64,000 nt of DNA from Vibrio artabrorum (GTDB lineage Bacteria; Pseudomonadota; Gammaproteobacteria; Enterobacterales; Vibrionaceae). Below are positions 47,734 to 63,608 of the stretch, piece by piece. How positions within the stretch are numbered: position 1 is the first letter of the stretch; the number at the start of each line of letters is the position of its first letter. A model generated the notes under the pieces. That model did not search any database. It was not told the DNA's origin and saw nothing but the letters and a program-made list of their open reading frames with translations. Both the position numbers and the translations under genes were made by a program. The stretch spans positions 558,001 to 622,000 of the forward strand of contig NZ_AP025458.1 in NCBI RefSeq assembly GCF_024347295.1, given 5' to 3'.

Positions 47734-48462
47734 TTAAGGCAGTGGGTTTAACTCAATTAACTTTTCTGTTCTTTTTATGGCGTCTTCTAGCCCAAGTTGC
47801 TTATAGGCTTCTAACTGTATTTTTAGAGACTTACGTGCAGCAATGGTGTCAGGGTAAGTTTTTTGCAGTTCTTGTGTTCTGTTTACCGTAGCAATCCAAG
47901 CTTTACGTCGTAGATAGAAGTCAGCCGTGGCTAAATCATAATCTGCCAGACGATTCTTAAGAGCAAACATGCGTTTTTGCGAATCTTCAGCGTAAGGGCT
48001 GTTAGGGAAACGTTCGAGCAATCGTTTGAAATCAGCAAAGGCAAGCTTTACGGGTTCCGGATCACGGTCACTTCGGTCGATATTAAAAAGATCATGCATG
48101 AAGTTTCTATCTTGAGCCATGTGTGTCAGACCACGCATGTATAAAATCCAGTCTTGTTTTTCATGCGTTGGGTTTAAGCGTAGGAATCGAGAAATGGTCG
48201 CAAGGCCCAGTGCTAAGTCATCATTTTTGTAGTACGCATAAATGAGATCCAATTGTACTTGTTCTGAATAGGCGCCAAATGGGTAACGAGAGTCTAGGGC
48301 TTCTAGCTTTTCAATTGCAGTAAGCCAACTACCGCTCTGCAGTGATTCTTGAGCGTCAGAGTAGAGAACCGATGGTGGTACATCTGGCACTATCTCTTCA
48401 CTACTTGAACAACCAACCAAGAGTGATACGGCTAATAGACCCGATAAAGTAAGGTGTTTCAT
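47734..48462 (-). CDS. bamD: Outer membrane assembly lipoprotein BamD
   Basis: Essential lipoprotein of the BAM complex that folds outer-membrane proteins. The 242-aa protein has lipobox LLVGC with Cys18, then five TPR-like repeats (starting YSDAQESLQSGSWLTAIEKLEAL). The conserved ALDSRYPFG segment is present. It is divergent from rluD across 136 bp, as in E. coli. Confidence 0.95.
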   Translation of the reverse strand: MKHLTLSGLLAVSLLVGCSSSEEIVPDVPPSVLYSDAQESLQSGSWLTAIEKLEALDSRYPFGAYSEQVQLDLIYAYYKNDDLALGLATISRFLRLNPTHEKQDWILYMRGLTHMAQDRNFMHDLFNIDRSDRDPEPVKLAFADFKRLLERFPNSPYAEDSQKRMFALKNRLADYDLATADFYLRRKAWIATVNRTQELQKTYPDTIAARKSLKIQLEAYKQLGLEDAIKRTEKLIELNPLP

Positions 48463-48598
48463 GTCAGGCGTCGATTCCTTGAATTAAATATTTCGTAAGC
48501 TCCGTTACTTTCTAACCAGTAACAGATACAATGATGCAATTATTCTATTTTATCCATACTAATGGGTATTAGTCTCACGGTTTTTAAAAAAGTTCGAT

Positions 48599-49573
48599 AT
48601 GGCTCAGCAGATAACATTAACAGACACAGTAAAAAGCAGCCAGTTAGGTCAACGTTTAGACCAAGCTGTCGCGGAACTATTTACCGATTTTTCTCGCTCT
48701 CGTATTAAAGAGTGGCTTCTTGACGGCAAAATCCAAGTGGATGGCGAAGTTATCACCAAACCGCGTGTCAAAGTTTTCGGCGGGGAAGAGATCATCCTGC
48801 AAGCTGAACTTGCAGATGAAGAGCGCTGGGAGGCACAAGATATTCCATTAAACATTGTCTATGAAGATGATGACATACTGGTTATCAATAAACCTCGAGA
48901 CTTAGTCGTACACCCAGGTGCAGGCACACCGGATGGAACCATACTAAACGCATTACTTTTCCACTACCCTCAGATTGCTGAAGTGCCTCGTGCGGGTATT
49001 GTGCATCGTCTTGATAAAGACACAACAGGCCTTATGGTTGTGGCTAAAACGGTTCCAGCTCAGACTCGTCTTGTACGTGCTCTTGCTAAACGTCGCATTA
49101 CTCGTGAATATGAAGCCATTGCCATTGGCAAAATGACAGCGGGTGGTGTGGTAGAAAAAGGCATTAGTCGTCATGCAACTAAACGTACTTTGATGGACGT
49201 CAATGAATTAGGTAAGCCTGCGGTCACTCACTACCGTGTTGCAGAGCACTTCCGCGAACATACTCGTATTCGTCTGCGTCTAGAAACCGGTCGTACTCAC
49301 CAAATCCGTGTCCACATGTCATATATTCAGCATCCACTGTTAGGTGATATTGCATATGGTGGCCGTGCTCGTATTCCAAAAGGGGCATCTGAAGAGCTGA
49401 CAACAATGATTCGTTCTTTTGATCGCCAAGCACTGCATGCTGTCATGCTTAAATTTGTTCACCCTATTACTGGTGAAGACGTTGAGTTTCACGCACCTGT
49501 GCCAAACGATATGGTTGTGATGGCTGAAGCGTTACGTGTTGATGCTCGTGAAAACAAAGAAGACGATATTTAA
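48599..49573 (+). CDS. rluD: 23S rRNA pseudouridine synthase RluD
   Basis: It makes pseudouridines 1911, 1915 and 1917 in helix 69 of 23S rRNA. The 324-aa protein has an N-terminal S4 domain (about 18-75) and the RluA-family catalytic domain with HRLDKDTTGLMVVAK, where the second Asp-containing motif (RLDKDT) holds the catalytic Asp. pgeF starts 2 bp after the stop codon, so the pair is cotranscribed. Confidence 0.96.
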   Translation: MAQQITLTDTVKSSQLGQRLDQAVAELFTDFSRSRIKEWLLDGKIQVDGEVITKPRVKVFGGEEIILQAELADEERWEAQDIPLNIVYEDDDILVINKPRDLVVHPGAGTPDGTILNALLFHYPQIAEVPRAGIVHRLDKDTTGLMVVAKTVPAQTRLVRALAKRRITREYEAIAIGKMTAGGVVEKGISRHATKRTLMDVNELGKPAVTHYRVAEHFREHTRIRLRLETGRTHQIRVHMSYIQHPLLGDIAYGGRARIPKGASEELTTMIRSFDRQALHAVMLKFVHPITGEDVEFHAPVPNDMVVMAEALRVDARENKEDDI

Positions 49574-49575
49574 TC

Positions 49576-50316
49576 ATGTCGCTGATCATCCCTGACTGGA
49601 ACGCGCCAAAAAACGTGAAAGCATTTGCTTCGACACGTTTTGAGGGTTGTTCTACTGGTGCGTATCAAGGATTAAACCTAGGTACGCATGTTGGGGATGA
49701 TGCCTCGCTTGTTGAAAATAACAGAGCCTGGCTCAAGCAACACGCGAATATGCCTGTAGCTCCAGTGTGGCTAAACCAAACGCATTCAACAGACGTCGTT
49801 ACTGTGTTAGAGCCTACGGCCGATATTCTTGATGCTGACGGTGTATTTACCACAGCTAAAGGGGTTGTGTGTTCTGCGATGACAGCCGATTGCTTACCGG
49901 TCATTTTAACGGATAGCCAAGGCACTCAAGTTGCTGCGGTTCATGCCGGTTGGCGTGGTCTTGCTGGTGGTATACTTGAAAATGCCATTGCAAAGTTTTT
50001 AAACCTAGACTCCGAGAATCAGGTCATGGCTTGGCTTGGCCCTGCAATTGGTCAAGAGGCGTTCGAGGTTGGTGACGATGTACTGGCTGCTTTTGTTGAT
50101 GCCGATCCTCAAGCTAAATCAGCATTCAGAGCTAAAACTGAGCCTGGTAAATGGTTGGCAAACATGTCCCAACTTGCAACGCAACGACTGAACAAAGCTG
50201 GCGTGACTTTGGTGACAGATTCCAATCTCTGTACTTTCACGGATGCCGATGCGTTCTATTCTTATCGCCGCGATGGCATTACGGGTCGTCAGGCTACCTT
50301 TATTTGGTTGGAGTAA
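49576..50316 (+). CDS. pgeF: Peptidoglycan editing factor PgeF (YfiH, DUF152)
   Basis: A 246-aa protein of the multicopper-oxidase-like purine nucleoside phosphorylase family. In E. coli it corrects misincorporated amino acids in muropeptides. The metal-binding pattern is intact: a His in LNQTHSTDVV, Cys in MTADCLPVIL, and His in AVHAGWRGLAGG. It is immediately downstream of rluD and upstream of clpB, the order found in E. coli. Confidence 0.94.
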   Translation: MSLIIPDWNAPKNVKAFASTRFEGCSTGAYQGLNLGTHVGDDASLVENNRAWLKQHANMPVAPVWLNQTHSTDVVTVLEPTADILDADGVFTTAKGVVCSAMTADCLPVILTDSQGTQVAAVHAGWRGLAGGILENAIAKFLNLDSENQVMAWLGPAIGQEAFEVGDDVLAAFVDADPQAKSAFRAKTEPGKWLANMSQLATQRLNKAGVTLVTDSNLCTFTDADAFYSYRRDGITGRQATFIWLE

Positions 50317-50387
50317 CTTTTCACGAGTGCAACCAGCCATCCAGTTCATTTATATTTTTATATCAGCTCTATTCTTCATTCTTATCC

Positions 50388-50416
50388 CTTGAAAATCTGC
50401 GTTACCGTATCCATCT
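50388..50416 (+). promoter_or_regulatory. Heat-shock (sigma-32) promoter of clpB
   Basis: CTTGAAA at 50388-50394 and CCATCT at 50411-50416 fit the sigma-32 pattern (CTTGAAA, then CCCCAT-T 13-15 bp later). It lies about 45 bp before the ClpB start. Confidence 0.65.
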
Positions 50417-50458
50417 TCTAATCATAAGATAAACATATCTAAGAGTAGGAAGGTTGGC

Positions 50459-53032
50459 ATGCGTCTCGATCGATTCACCAGTAAATTCCAAATTGCGATA
50501 TCTGATGCTCAGTCGCTCGCATTAGGTCGTGATCACCAATATATAGAACCGGTACACCTCATGGTGTCTTTGCTTAATCAAGAGGGTAGTGCGATCCGTC
50601 CATTACTCACCATGTTGAATGTTGACGTGGTCCAACTGCGTTCAAAATTAAGTGAGATATTAGATCGGGTGCCAAAGGTGAGTGGCATCGGTGGGGATGT
50701 TCAGCTTTCTAGTGCGATGGGAGTGCTATTTAACTTGTGTGATAAGGTCGCACAAAAGCGCCAAGACAGTTACATCTCTTCAGAGGTATTCCTACTTGCA
50801 GCCATTGAAGACAAAGGGCCTTTAGGAAGTTTACTTAAAGAGCTCGGTCTTACCGAACAAAAATTATCTCAAGCTATCGAGCAAGTTCGAGGTGGTCAAA
50901 AAGTGGATGACCCGAATGCTGAAGATAGACGCCAAGCATTAGAGAAGTTCACCATTGATCTGACCGAAAGAGCAGAGCAAGGCAAGCTCGATCCTGTCAT
51001 TGGTCGAGACGACGAGATTCGTCGCACAATTCAAGTACTTCAACGGCGTACTAAGAATAACCCTGTCATTATCGGTGAACCGGGTGTCGGTAAAACAGCA
51101 ATAGTTGAAGGTTTAGCGCAGCGTATTATCAACAATGAAGTCCCCGAAGGTTTAAGAGGCCGACGTGTACTTTCGTTAGATATGGGCTCTTTGATTGCCG
51201 GTGCGAAATATCGTGGTGAATTCGAAGAGCGTTTAAAATCTGTGCTTAATGAATTATCGAAAGAAGAGGGCAATGTCATTCTCTTTATTGATGAAATTCA
51301 TACTATGGTCGGGGCGGGTAAAGGCGAAGGCTCGATGGATGCTGGCAACATGTTAAAGCCTGCATTAGCTCGTGGTGAATTGCATTGCGTCGGCGCGACT
51401 ACGCTTGATGAATATCGTCAATATCTAGAGAAAGATCCAGCATTAGAGCGTCGATTCCAAAAAGTGCTAGTGGATGAACCGACAGTTGAAGACACTGTCG
51501 CTATTCTTCGGGGGTTAAAAGAGCGCTATGAACTTCATCACCACGTGGAAATTACTGACCCTGCTATCGTAGCAGCGGCAACGCTATCACACCGTTATGT
51601 TTCAGATCGTCAATTACCAGACAAGGCGATTGATCTCATTGATGAAGCAGCTTCGAGTATTCGAATGCAGATTGACTCAAAACCTGAGTCATTAGATAAG
51701 TTGGAGCGCAAAATCATTCAATTGAAGATTGAGCAGCAAGCACTAACTAACGAAAACGACGAAGCCAGTGAAAAGCGCCTTCGTACACTGCAAGCCGAGC
51801 TTTCTGATAAAGAACGAGAATTTGCCGAACTTGAAGAAGTATGGAACGCAGAAAAAGCGGCATTATCTGGAACGCAACATATTAAATCAGAGCTAGAACA
51901 AGCTCGTATGGATATGGATTTTGCACGGCGCGCTGGTGATCTTAATCGTATGTCTGAATTGCAATATGGCCGAATCCCGGAGTTAGAAAAGCAGTTAGAT
52001 CTTGCAGCTCAAGCTGAAATGCAAGAGATGACCCTATTACGTAATAAAGTGACGGACACTGAGATTGCTGATGTTCTGTCAAAGCAAACCGGGATTCCGG
52101 TTTCTAAAATGTTAGAAGCAGAAAAAGAGAAGCTTCTGAAAATGGAAGGTGTCCTGCACAAGCGTGTTATCGGGCAAGCGGAAGCGGTCGAAGTCGTTTC
52201 TAATGCGATTCGTCGTAGTCGTGCTGGTTTGTCTGACCCGAATAGGCCAATTGGTTCGTTCTTATTTCTTGGTCCTACTGGCGTCGGTAAAACAGAACTG
52301 TGTAAAACATTAGCCAATTTCATGTTCGATAGTGAAGATGCCATGGTGCGCATCGATATGTCAGAATTTATGGAAAAGCACTCAGTTGCGCGTTTAGTTG
52401 GTGCTCCTCCTGGTTACGTTGGTTATGACGAGGGTGGCTATTTAACTGAAGCTGTTCGTCGAAAACCTTATTCTGTTATTTTGCTTGATGAAGTAGAGAA
52501 AGCACATCCAGATGTTTTCAATATTCTATTGCAGGTTCTTGATGATGGGCGTTTAACCGATGGACAAGGTCGCACGGTCGACTTTAGGAATACCGTTGTG
52601 ATCATGACGTCTAACCTCGGTTCATCGAGAATTCAAGAAAACTTCAATACGTTGGATTACCAAGGGATTAAAAATGAGGTTATGGAAGTGGTGGGTAAAC
52701 ATTTCCGACCTGAGTTTTTGAATCGTGTCGATGAAAGTGTCGTGTTCCATCCATTAGGGCAAGAGCATATTGAGTCGATTGCTGCGATTCAACTCGAGCA
52801 TTTGAAAAAACGAATGGAAGGCAGCGGTTATGAACTCGAAGTTTCAGAAAAAGCACTTAAGCTAATTTCTCAAGTTGGTTTTGATCCTGTCTATGGCGCA
52901 AGACCTCTTAAAAGAGCGATTCAACAAACGGTTGAGAACCCGCTAGCGAAAGCGATATTGGCAGGAAAGGTCAATCCGGATAAAAAAGTGCAGCTATTAG
53001 TCAATAACGACCGCATTATTGCTCACCAATAG
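50459..53032 (+). CDS. clpB: Disaggregase ClpB
   Basis: An AAA+ chaperone that rescues aggregated proteins together with DnaK. The 857-aa protein (E. coli 857) has the N-terminal Clp repeat domain, NBD1 with GEPGVGKT (about 206) and [11 protein letters not shown], the middle coiled-coil (about 410-525), and NBD2 with GPTGVGKT (about 605) and [11 protein letters not shown]. It has a sigma-32-type promoter and a terminator of its own. Confidence 0.97.
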   Translation: MRLDRFTSKFQIAISDAQSLALGRDHQYIEPVHLMVSLLNQEGSAIRPLLTMLNVDVVQLRSKLSEILDRVPKVSGIGGDVQLSSAMGVLFNLCDKVAQKRQDSYISSEVFLLAAIEDKGPLGSLLKELGLTEQKLSQAIEQVRGGQKVDDPNAEDRRQALEKFTIDLTERAEQGKLDPVIGRDDEIRRTIQVLQRRTKNNPVIIGEPGVGKTAIVEGLAQRIINNEVPEGLRGRRVLSLDMGSLIAGAKYRGEFEERLKSVLNELSKEEGNVILFIDEIHTMVGAGKGEGSMDAGNMLKPALARGELHCVGATTLDEYRQYLEKDPALERRFQKVLVDEPTVEDTVAILRGLKERYELHHHVEITDPAIVAAATLSHRYVSDRQLPDKAIDLIDEAASSIRMQIDSKPESLDKLERKIIQLKIEQQALTNENDEASEKRLRTLQAELSDKEREFAELEEVWNAEKAALSGTQHIKSELEQARMDMDFARRAGDLNRMSELQYGRIPELEKQLDLAAQAEMQEMTLLRNKVTDTEIADVLSKQTGIPVSKMLEAEKEKLLKMEGVLHKRVIGQAEAVEVVSNAIRRSRAGLSDPNRPIGSFLFLGPTGVGKTELCKTLANFMFDSEDAMVRIDMSEFMEKHSVARLVGAPPGYVGYDEGGYLTEAVRRKPYSVILLDEVEKAHPDVFNILLQVLDDGRLTDGQGRTVDFRNTVVIMTSNLGSSRIQENFNTLDYQGIKNEVMEVVGKHFRPEFLNRVDESVVFHPLGQEHIESIAAIQLEHLKKRMEGSGYELEVSEKALKLISQVGFDPVYGARPLKRAIQQTVENPLAKAILAGKVNPDKKVQLLVNNDRIIAHQ

Positions 53033-53047
53033 TTGAAGTAAGAATTG

Positions 53048-53087
53048 TAGGTACGATTAGCCGAAATTAGGGCTTAATCGTACCTAT
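53048..53087 (+). terminator. Terminator of clpB
   Basis: TAGGTACGATTA and TTAATCGTACCTA (12 bp, one bulge possible) around a 14-nt loop, followed by TTTT. Confidence 0.8.
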
Positions 53088-53152
53088 TTTAAACGTTTTG
53101 TGTGAATAGTGTTCGAACGGTCGCCGGTGGCGGCTTTTTTTCGTTTTTGGCC

Positions 53153-53180
53153 TTGTGCAAAGGATTATTCTCTCTATAAT
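53153..53180 (+). promoter_or_regulatory. rRNA operon P1 promoter
   Basis: TTGTGC (53153-53158), 16 bp, then perfect TATAAT (53175-53180) and the discriminator ACGCCTCCG typical of stringently controlled rrn promoters. About 455 bp of leader precede 16S, including boxA. Confidence 0.85.
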
Positions 53181-53356
53181 ACGCCTCCGTTGCTAAGGAT
53201 AACCAAGCGGTTTGAACTGAGTAACAAGACGGTGATAAGCATTTAAGATGCTTTGAAAAATTAGCTGGAAAAAGTGTTTGACACTGGAATCCAATTCGCT
53301 AGAATGGCCGTCCACTTCGAGAGGTGCCTTAGATAAAAGGAACGCTCAACAAGTAA

Positions 53357-53368
53357 AGCTCTTTAACA
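53357..53368 (+). promoter_or_regulatory. rrn leader boxA antitermination site
   Basis: AGCTCTTTAACA, one base off the boxA consensus TGCTCTTTAACA, followed by AATTT. A second copy lies in the 16S-23S spacer (55494-55505). Confidence 0.8.
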
Positions 53369-53635
53369 ATTTAAACCTATCAATCTGTGTGGGCACTCGT
53401 TGATGAATATCAAAACGTTTTATCGTTAGATAAAACAGATTCTTCGGAATCAAAATTGATTTCAATGAACTGAGTGACCAATCGAGATTAAGTTTACTTA
53501 GTCTTGGCACAGTCAATTCATTATCATTCTGTTGGAATGGTAATAGCTTTAGAATTACATGTTTTTTTGTTTATTTTCGAATAGGCGAATGAATATTAGT
53601 TTTGAAGTCAGTATTCGTTGAGTCGACAAAATCTT

Positions 53636-55190
<1,555 letters not shown>

Positions 55191-55257
55191 TACGAAGATA
55201 CTTACGATGAGTGTCCACACAGATTGATTAGGTTTAGAAAAGTTAAGAGACGATATT

Positions 55258-55334
55258 GGGTCTGTAGCTCAGCTGGTTAGAGCGCTCGCCTGATAAGCGG
55301 GAGGTCGGTGGTTCAAGTCCACTCAGACCCACCA
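55258..55334 (+). tRNA. tRNA-Ile (GAT)
   Basis: A 77-nt cloverleaf with acceptor stem GGGTCTG/CAGACCC, anticodon GAT in CTGATAA, T arm GGTTCAAGTCC and encoded CCA. It lies in the 16S-23S spacer. Confidence 0.98.
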
Positions 55335-55348
55335 ATATCGACCTAGAT

Positions 55349-55424
55349 GGGGCTATAGCTCAGCTGGGAGAGCGCCTGCCTTGCACGCAGGAGGTCTGCG
55401 GTTCGATCCCGCATAGCTCCACCA
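55349..55424 (+). tRNA. tRNA-Ala (TGC)
   Basis: A 76-nt cloverleaf with acceptor GGGGCTA/TAGCTCC, anticodon TGC in CTTGCAC, T arm GGTTCGATCCC and encoded CCA. It lies 14 bp after tRNA-Ile. Confidence 0.98.
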
Positions 55425-55814
55425 TCTTTAAGCGTTCTTGTTAGATAAAAAGTCTTACGAGAGTCTTTAAAAATGGTTCAATTTATTGAATCAAGCTCTT
55501 TAACAATTTGGAAAGCTGACTGATTACTTAATTGGTTTTCACTTTAAAAAGTGAAATCAAACAGCTCAAGGCTGTGATTAAGTTAATCAAATTTAAAAGT
55601 TCTCAATGTTTATCTTTCATTAGATAAACACAACAAACACATTCAAGTGTCTTGTATTCGATTCAAACTTGTTTGAATCACAATTGAGTCCGGCAAACAG
55701 TTATTAAGAATTAACCCTTCTTAATGACAACCAAAAACCTTGGTTGCTTTTTGTCTTCACTTTTTGAAAGTGAAAGCAAATTTGTATCATACACAAGACC
55801 CTTTCGGGTTGTAT
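55425..55814 (+). other. tRNA-Ala to 23S spacer
   Basis: 390 bp without a gene. It holds a second boxA (55494-55505) and inverted repeats that would form the 23S processing stem. The rest is A+T-rich. Confidence 0.7.
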
Positions 55815-58706
<2,892 letters not shown>

Positions 58707-58841
58707 ATACAACACCCAAGGGGTTTTGTGGGCTCAATAGAAAGACAGACCTTGAATGCGTTTGAAGAGATAGACTTTTAAATCAGTTTTCCAGATTATT
58801 TTGCCTTCAGTTTTTAAAAAACTGAAAGTAAAAGCAAAATT

Positions 58842-58961
58842 TGCTTGGCGACCATAGCATTGTGGACCCACCTGATTCCATGCCGAACTCAGAAGTGAAA
58901 CACAATAGCGCCGATGGTAGTGTGGGGCTTCCCCATGTGAGAGTAGGACATCGCCAGGCTT
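58842..58961 (+). rRNA. rrf: 5S ribosomal RNA
   Basis: About 120 nt from TGCTTGGCGACC to ATCGCCAGGCT, with complementary ends and the internal CCATGCCGAACTCAGAAGTG signature. Confidence 0.96.
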
Positions 58962-59026
58962 TAAATTAAATCTTTAGGTTGACCGACCTGGAGATATGGA
59001 CGCTCACTTAGTGAGTTGACCACTGC

Positions 59027-59103
59027 GGAGTGGTAGTTCAGTTGGTTAGAATACCGGCCTGTCACGCCGGGGGTCGCGGGTTCGAGTCCCGTCCACTCCG
59101 CCA
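59027..59103 (+). tRNA. tRNA-Asp (GTC)
   Basis: A 77-nt cloverleaf, acceptor GGAGTGG/CCACTCC, anticodon GTC in CTGTCAC, encoded CCA. It is the first distal tRNA of the rrn operon. Confidence 0.98.
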
Positions 59104-59138
59104 CTTATTCAGAGTTTCAGCTCTTTAAAACTGAAAAT

Positions 59139-59215
<77 letters not shown>

Positions 59216-59222
59216 TATTTAA

Positions 59223-59251
59223 GGCTCTAGCAGAAATGCTAGGGCCTTTTT
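59223..59251 (+). terminator. Terminator after tRNA-Trp (first copy)
   Basis: GGCTCTAGCA-GAAA-TGCTAGGGCC followed by TTTTT. It should end the rrn transcript. Confidence 0.9.
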
Positions 59252-59266
59252 GCTTTTATGTGTTGA

Positions 59267-59349
59267 AATCTTCAACTGGTAGAGCAGCGGATTCCCCGAC
59301 TTCCCAAAAATAGCGCGTGTTGGGAGTTCGAATCTCTCCACCCCTGCCA
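59267..59349 (+). pseudogene. Pseudo-tRNA-Trp, copy 1
   Basis: A D-arm-like segment (TCAACTGGTAGAGCAGCGGATT), a disrupted anticodon arm with CCGACTTCCCAAAAATAGCG in place of the normal loop, and an intact T arm and 3' end with CCA. The acceptor 5' strand is missing, so it cannot be a functional tRNA. Confidence 0.85.
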
Positions 59350-59356
59350 TATTTAA

Positions 59357-59385
59357 GGCTCTAGCAGAAATGCTAGGGCCTTTTT
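59357..59385 (+). terminator. Terminator, second copy
   Basis: An exact repeat of the hairpin at 59223-59251, 134 bp downstream. It sits between the two pseudo-tRNA copies. Confidence 0.88.
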
Positions 59386-59400
59386 GCTTTTATGTGTTGA

Positions 59401-59483
59401 AATCTTCAACTGGTAGAGCAGCGGATTCTCCGACTTCCCAAAAACAGCGCGTGTTGGGAGTTCGAATCTCTCCACCCCTGCCA
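59401..59483 (+). pseudogene. Pseudo-tRNA-Trp, copy 2
   Basis: As copy 1, with two base differences in the altered anticodon arm (TTCTCC for TTCCCC and AACAG for AATAG). No terminator follows it. Confidence 0.85.
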
Positions 59484-59504
59484 TATTAATAGCAATCTGG
59501 AAAA

Positions 59505-59850
59505 TTAACTGATCAGGTTAATCCAATCCCTTGTACACATTTTTGTGACGCGATCTTTGCACTCAAGAAATCCATTCCAAGCGCGACAGACCTTCGAAAC
59601 AATGTCGCTATAATCAATGAAGTTTTGATTTGCTAGATAGTGTTGTCTATACCTAGCTTCGTAAATGATGTTGATTATGAATTGATGCAGTGTGGAATGG
59701 CATTTGTGACTGATACCAGTAGGGAAAGCTTTTATCTTGTTCCGATAGCTCAATGAATAAACTGGCGAGAACGACTCGAATATCAATTTGAAAAAGAGCT
59801 CTTCTACAATATTTATCCAATCGAGAAATCAGAATGAAAAAAAGGTTCAA
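59505..59850 (-). pseudogene. IS630-family transposase remnant
   Basis: The last about 47 codons of the minus-strand frame 59505-59786 read RQHYLANQNF, DYSDIVSKVCRAWN and RVTKMCTRDWI, the C-terminal end I associate with IS630-type transposases (the usual form is WLRQHHLANQ...WNDFI). Upstream of RQHY the conserved SPELNPIEQVW region is missing and the frame is not transposase-like, so this is a decayed 3' end. No terminal inverted repeats were found. It abuts the tRNA-Trp repeats. Confidence 0.65.
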
Positions 59851-59876
59851 CTTATGGTTAAGTTGAACCTTTCTTT
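59837..59876 (-). terminator. Terminator of yfhL
   Basis: AAAGGTTCAACTTA and TAAGTTGAACCTTT form a 14-bp perfect stem (59841-59872) with a T run on the minus strand, 2-6 bp after the yfhL stop. Confidence 0.9.
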
Positions 59877-59877
59877 T

Positions 59878-61570
<1,693 letters not shown>

Positions 61571-61777
61571 TGCTTCGTTCTCTAATTCTGATTTCAAGTC
61601 AGGTTGATACCACCAAGTGATATCAAATGGGCGCAAATTTTACGCTAAAATGAGTTTGGTTGATAGCCCTAAAGGTAGCTATAACATTAACAAGAGGGGA
61701 GAGAGGCCGATATAAGCGGGAATTTGGAGAATAATAAGCTCAGGTATCGTTTGCACCTGAGCTTACCGTTTGGCTGA

Positions 61778-62692
61778 TTAAGCGTTAGGTTGGGTTAAAC
61801 CGCCTAATGACTCGTACAGGTTTGGAAGGAAAACACTGAGCTCCCCACAAAGTAGAGAGAAGTCGGCATCAAAACGCGCCGCTTGGTCTTCACGTGGAAT
61901 ATCGTCGTTTTCGTCTTTGAGTTCATCACTGAATTTTAGGCGCTTGATGCTGCCATCATCGGCAAGAATGAATTCAATACGATCTTGCCAGTTGATCAGC
62001 AGCTTCGTTACCATTTTGTTGGCTTCGATGTGGTTCTTAATTTCATCCGCTTCTAGTTCTTGTTTCTTAACTCGAACAATACCGCCGTCTTCTTGGATAG
62101 ATTTTAATTCTGCTTCATCAAGTAGAGTGATACCTTGAGGTGTTTCGCCTGACTTCACCCATTCAGTTAACGTTGTTTCAATCGCTTGCTCAGGAATCGC
62201 CGGTACTACGGGGAGGCTGCCCATCGTTTTACGTAACAATGCCAATACATCTTCCGCTTTTTTGTAGCTGCTTGCATCAACCACGATAAAGCCTTCTTTC
62301 GGCATGATCAGCGCGTAAGTGAAGTTACTGCGGCTGAAAGCTCGAGGAAGTAGATCAATGATGATGTCTTCTTTTAGGCTGTCTTTTTCTTTCTTTTTCA
62401 GAGGTGTTCCGGACTCTGCCTCCAGCGTTTCTACTTTTGCATTCAATGAGTCTTTGATCACAGAAGCTGGCAGCATTTTCTCTTCTTTCTTTGCACAGAT
62501 TAGAATGCGGTTTTCTGATACGTGCGTCATCATATCGCCGTGTCGCCCCATCGCATTTACCCAACCAAACTTCTGTTTGTCTTGGCTACCACAAGGGGTA
62601 AAACGGAACTCTTCAAGTTGTTTCTCTAGCTGATCTGCGTTGAAGTCTATATCACGATTAAAGCGATAGACGAGGCAATTCTTAAACCACAT
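61778..62692 (-). CDS. rdgC: Recombination-associated protein RdgC
   Basis: A ring-shaped DNA-binding protein that limits RecA activity and is found only in proteobacteria. The 304-aa protein (E. coli 303) starts [14 protein letters not shown], the family start, and has the [10 protein letters not shown] and [17 protein letters not shown] segments. It stands alone and is divergent from phoB across 193 bp. Confidence 0.95.
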   Translation of the reverse strand: MWFKNCLVYRFNRDIDFNADQLEKQLEEFRFTPCGSQDKQKFGWVNAMGRHGDMMTHVSENRILICAKKEEKMLPASVIKDSLNAKVETLEAESGTPLKKKEKDSLKEDIIIDLLPRAFSRSNFTYALIMPKEGFIVVDASSYKKAEDVLALLRKTMGSLPVVPAIPEQAIETTLTEWVKSGETPQGITLLDEAELKSIQEDGGIVRVKKQELEADEIKNHIEANKMVTKLLINWQDRIEFILADDGSIKRLKFSDELKDENDDIPREDQAARFDADFSLLCGELSVFLPNLYESLGGLTQPNA

Positions 62693-62816
62693 AAATATTA
62701 CTCATACCTTTATCTGAAGACGCTCATCATAGGAGATTTCGCTCCATTTGTCTTTTACCTGTAATAAAAATTAAAAGTGAAATGTTTGAGACAGTTATAT
62801 GAAAATTTGTTTTCAA

Positions 62817-62850
62817 AGGTCACAAAAGTGTCATAATTAAACCAGATAAT
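62817..62850 (+). promoter_or_regulatory. Pho box and -10 of phoBR
   Basis: AGGTCAC-AAAA-GTGTCAT (62817-62834) fits the two-repeat Pho box (CTGTCAT, 4-bp A/T spacer, CTGTCAT). A -10 GATAAT lies at 62845-62850, 10 bp after the box, so the box takes the place of a -35, as in known Pho promoters. It is 36 bp before the phoB start. Confidence 0.6.
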
Positions 62851-62885
62851 GCAATGCGTTGATTAAATACTAAGGCTATTCAATT

Positions 62886-63575
62886 ATGTCGAGAAGGATT
62901 CTGGTCGTTGAAGATGAAGCACCTATTCGTGAGATGCTGTGTTTCGTGCTTGAACAAAAAGGCTACCAAGCAGTCGAGGCTGAAGATTACGATACAGCAG
63001 TAAACAAGCTATGTGAACCTTTCCCAGATCTAGTATTACTAGATTGGATGCTACCAGGTGGTAGCGGGATAAACTTTATCAAGCACATGAAGCGTGAAGA
63101 GTTAACTCGCAACATTCCTGTGGTGATGCTAACGGCTCGTGGCGAAGAAGAAGATAAGGTGCGTGGTTTAGAAGTGGGCGCTGATGACTACATTACTAAG
63201 CCATTTTCACCAAAAGAACTTGTCGCTCGTCTGAAAGCGGTGATTCGCCGTGTGACACCGACGGCATTGGAAGACGTGATTGATGTACAAGGTCTTAAAT
63301 TAGACCCTGTATCTCACCGCGTTACCGCAAGCGAAGGTCCTGTTGATATGGGGCCAACAGAGTTCAAAATGTTGCACTTCTTTATGACACACCAAGAGCG
63401 TGTATACAGTCGAGAGCAACTTCTGAATAACGTTTGGGGTACCAATGTTTATGTGGAAGATCGTACGGTTGATGTGCACATTCGACGTCTGCGTAAAGCG
63501 CTTGAATCAGCCGGTCATGATAAGCTAATCCAAACGGTTCGCGGCGCGGGCTACCGTTTTTCTACAAAAGCTTAG
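62886..63575 (+). CDS. phoB: Phosphate regulon response regulator PhoB
   Basis: It activates phosphate-starvation genes. The 229-aa protein has a receiver domain with phospho-acceptor D53 (LLDWMLPGG), the conserved [15 protein letters not shown] region, and an OmpR-type winged helix (about 130-227; RLRKALE...[10 protein letters not shown]). The autoregulatory Pho box precedes it, and phoR follows 33 bp after the stop. Confidence 0.97.
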   Translation: MSRRILVVEDEAPIREMLCFVLEQKGYQAVEAEDYDTAVNKLCEPFPDLVLLDWMLPGGSGINFIKHMKREELTRNIPVVMLTARGEEEDKVRGLEVGADDYITKPFSPKELVARLKAVIRRVTPTALEDVIDVQGLKLDPVSHRVTASEGPVDMGPTEFKMLHFFMTHQERVYSREQLLNNVWGTNVYVEDRTVDVHIRRLRKALESAGHDKLIQTVRGAGYRFSTKA

Positions 63576-63608
63576 TGTGGCTTCGCTACCCAGTTTACGG
63601 AGTCCTGA

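Larger units (their letters stand above)
59216..59483 (+). repeat. Two tandem 134-bp units derived from tRNA-Trp
   Basis: Unit 1 (59216-59349) and unit 2 (59350-59483) differ at only two positions. Each opens with a Rho-independent terminator and ends with a defective tRNA-Trp copy whose last 34 or so bases (from GCGTGTTGGGAG to CCA) are identical to the real tRNA. The tRNA acceptor 5' strand is replaced by GTTGAAATCTTCAAC, which can form its own hairpin, and the anticodon loop is enlarged and scrambled. The T arm is intact. Only these two units are present; after unit 2 the similarity ends within a few bases (TATTAATAG). Confidence 0.9.

Noticed and set aside
59267..59483. Two additional functional tRNA-Trp genes
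   Set aside because: The acceptor 5' strand is missing and the anticodon arm is broken in both copies, so no cloverleaf can form.
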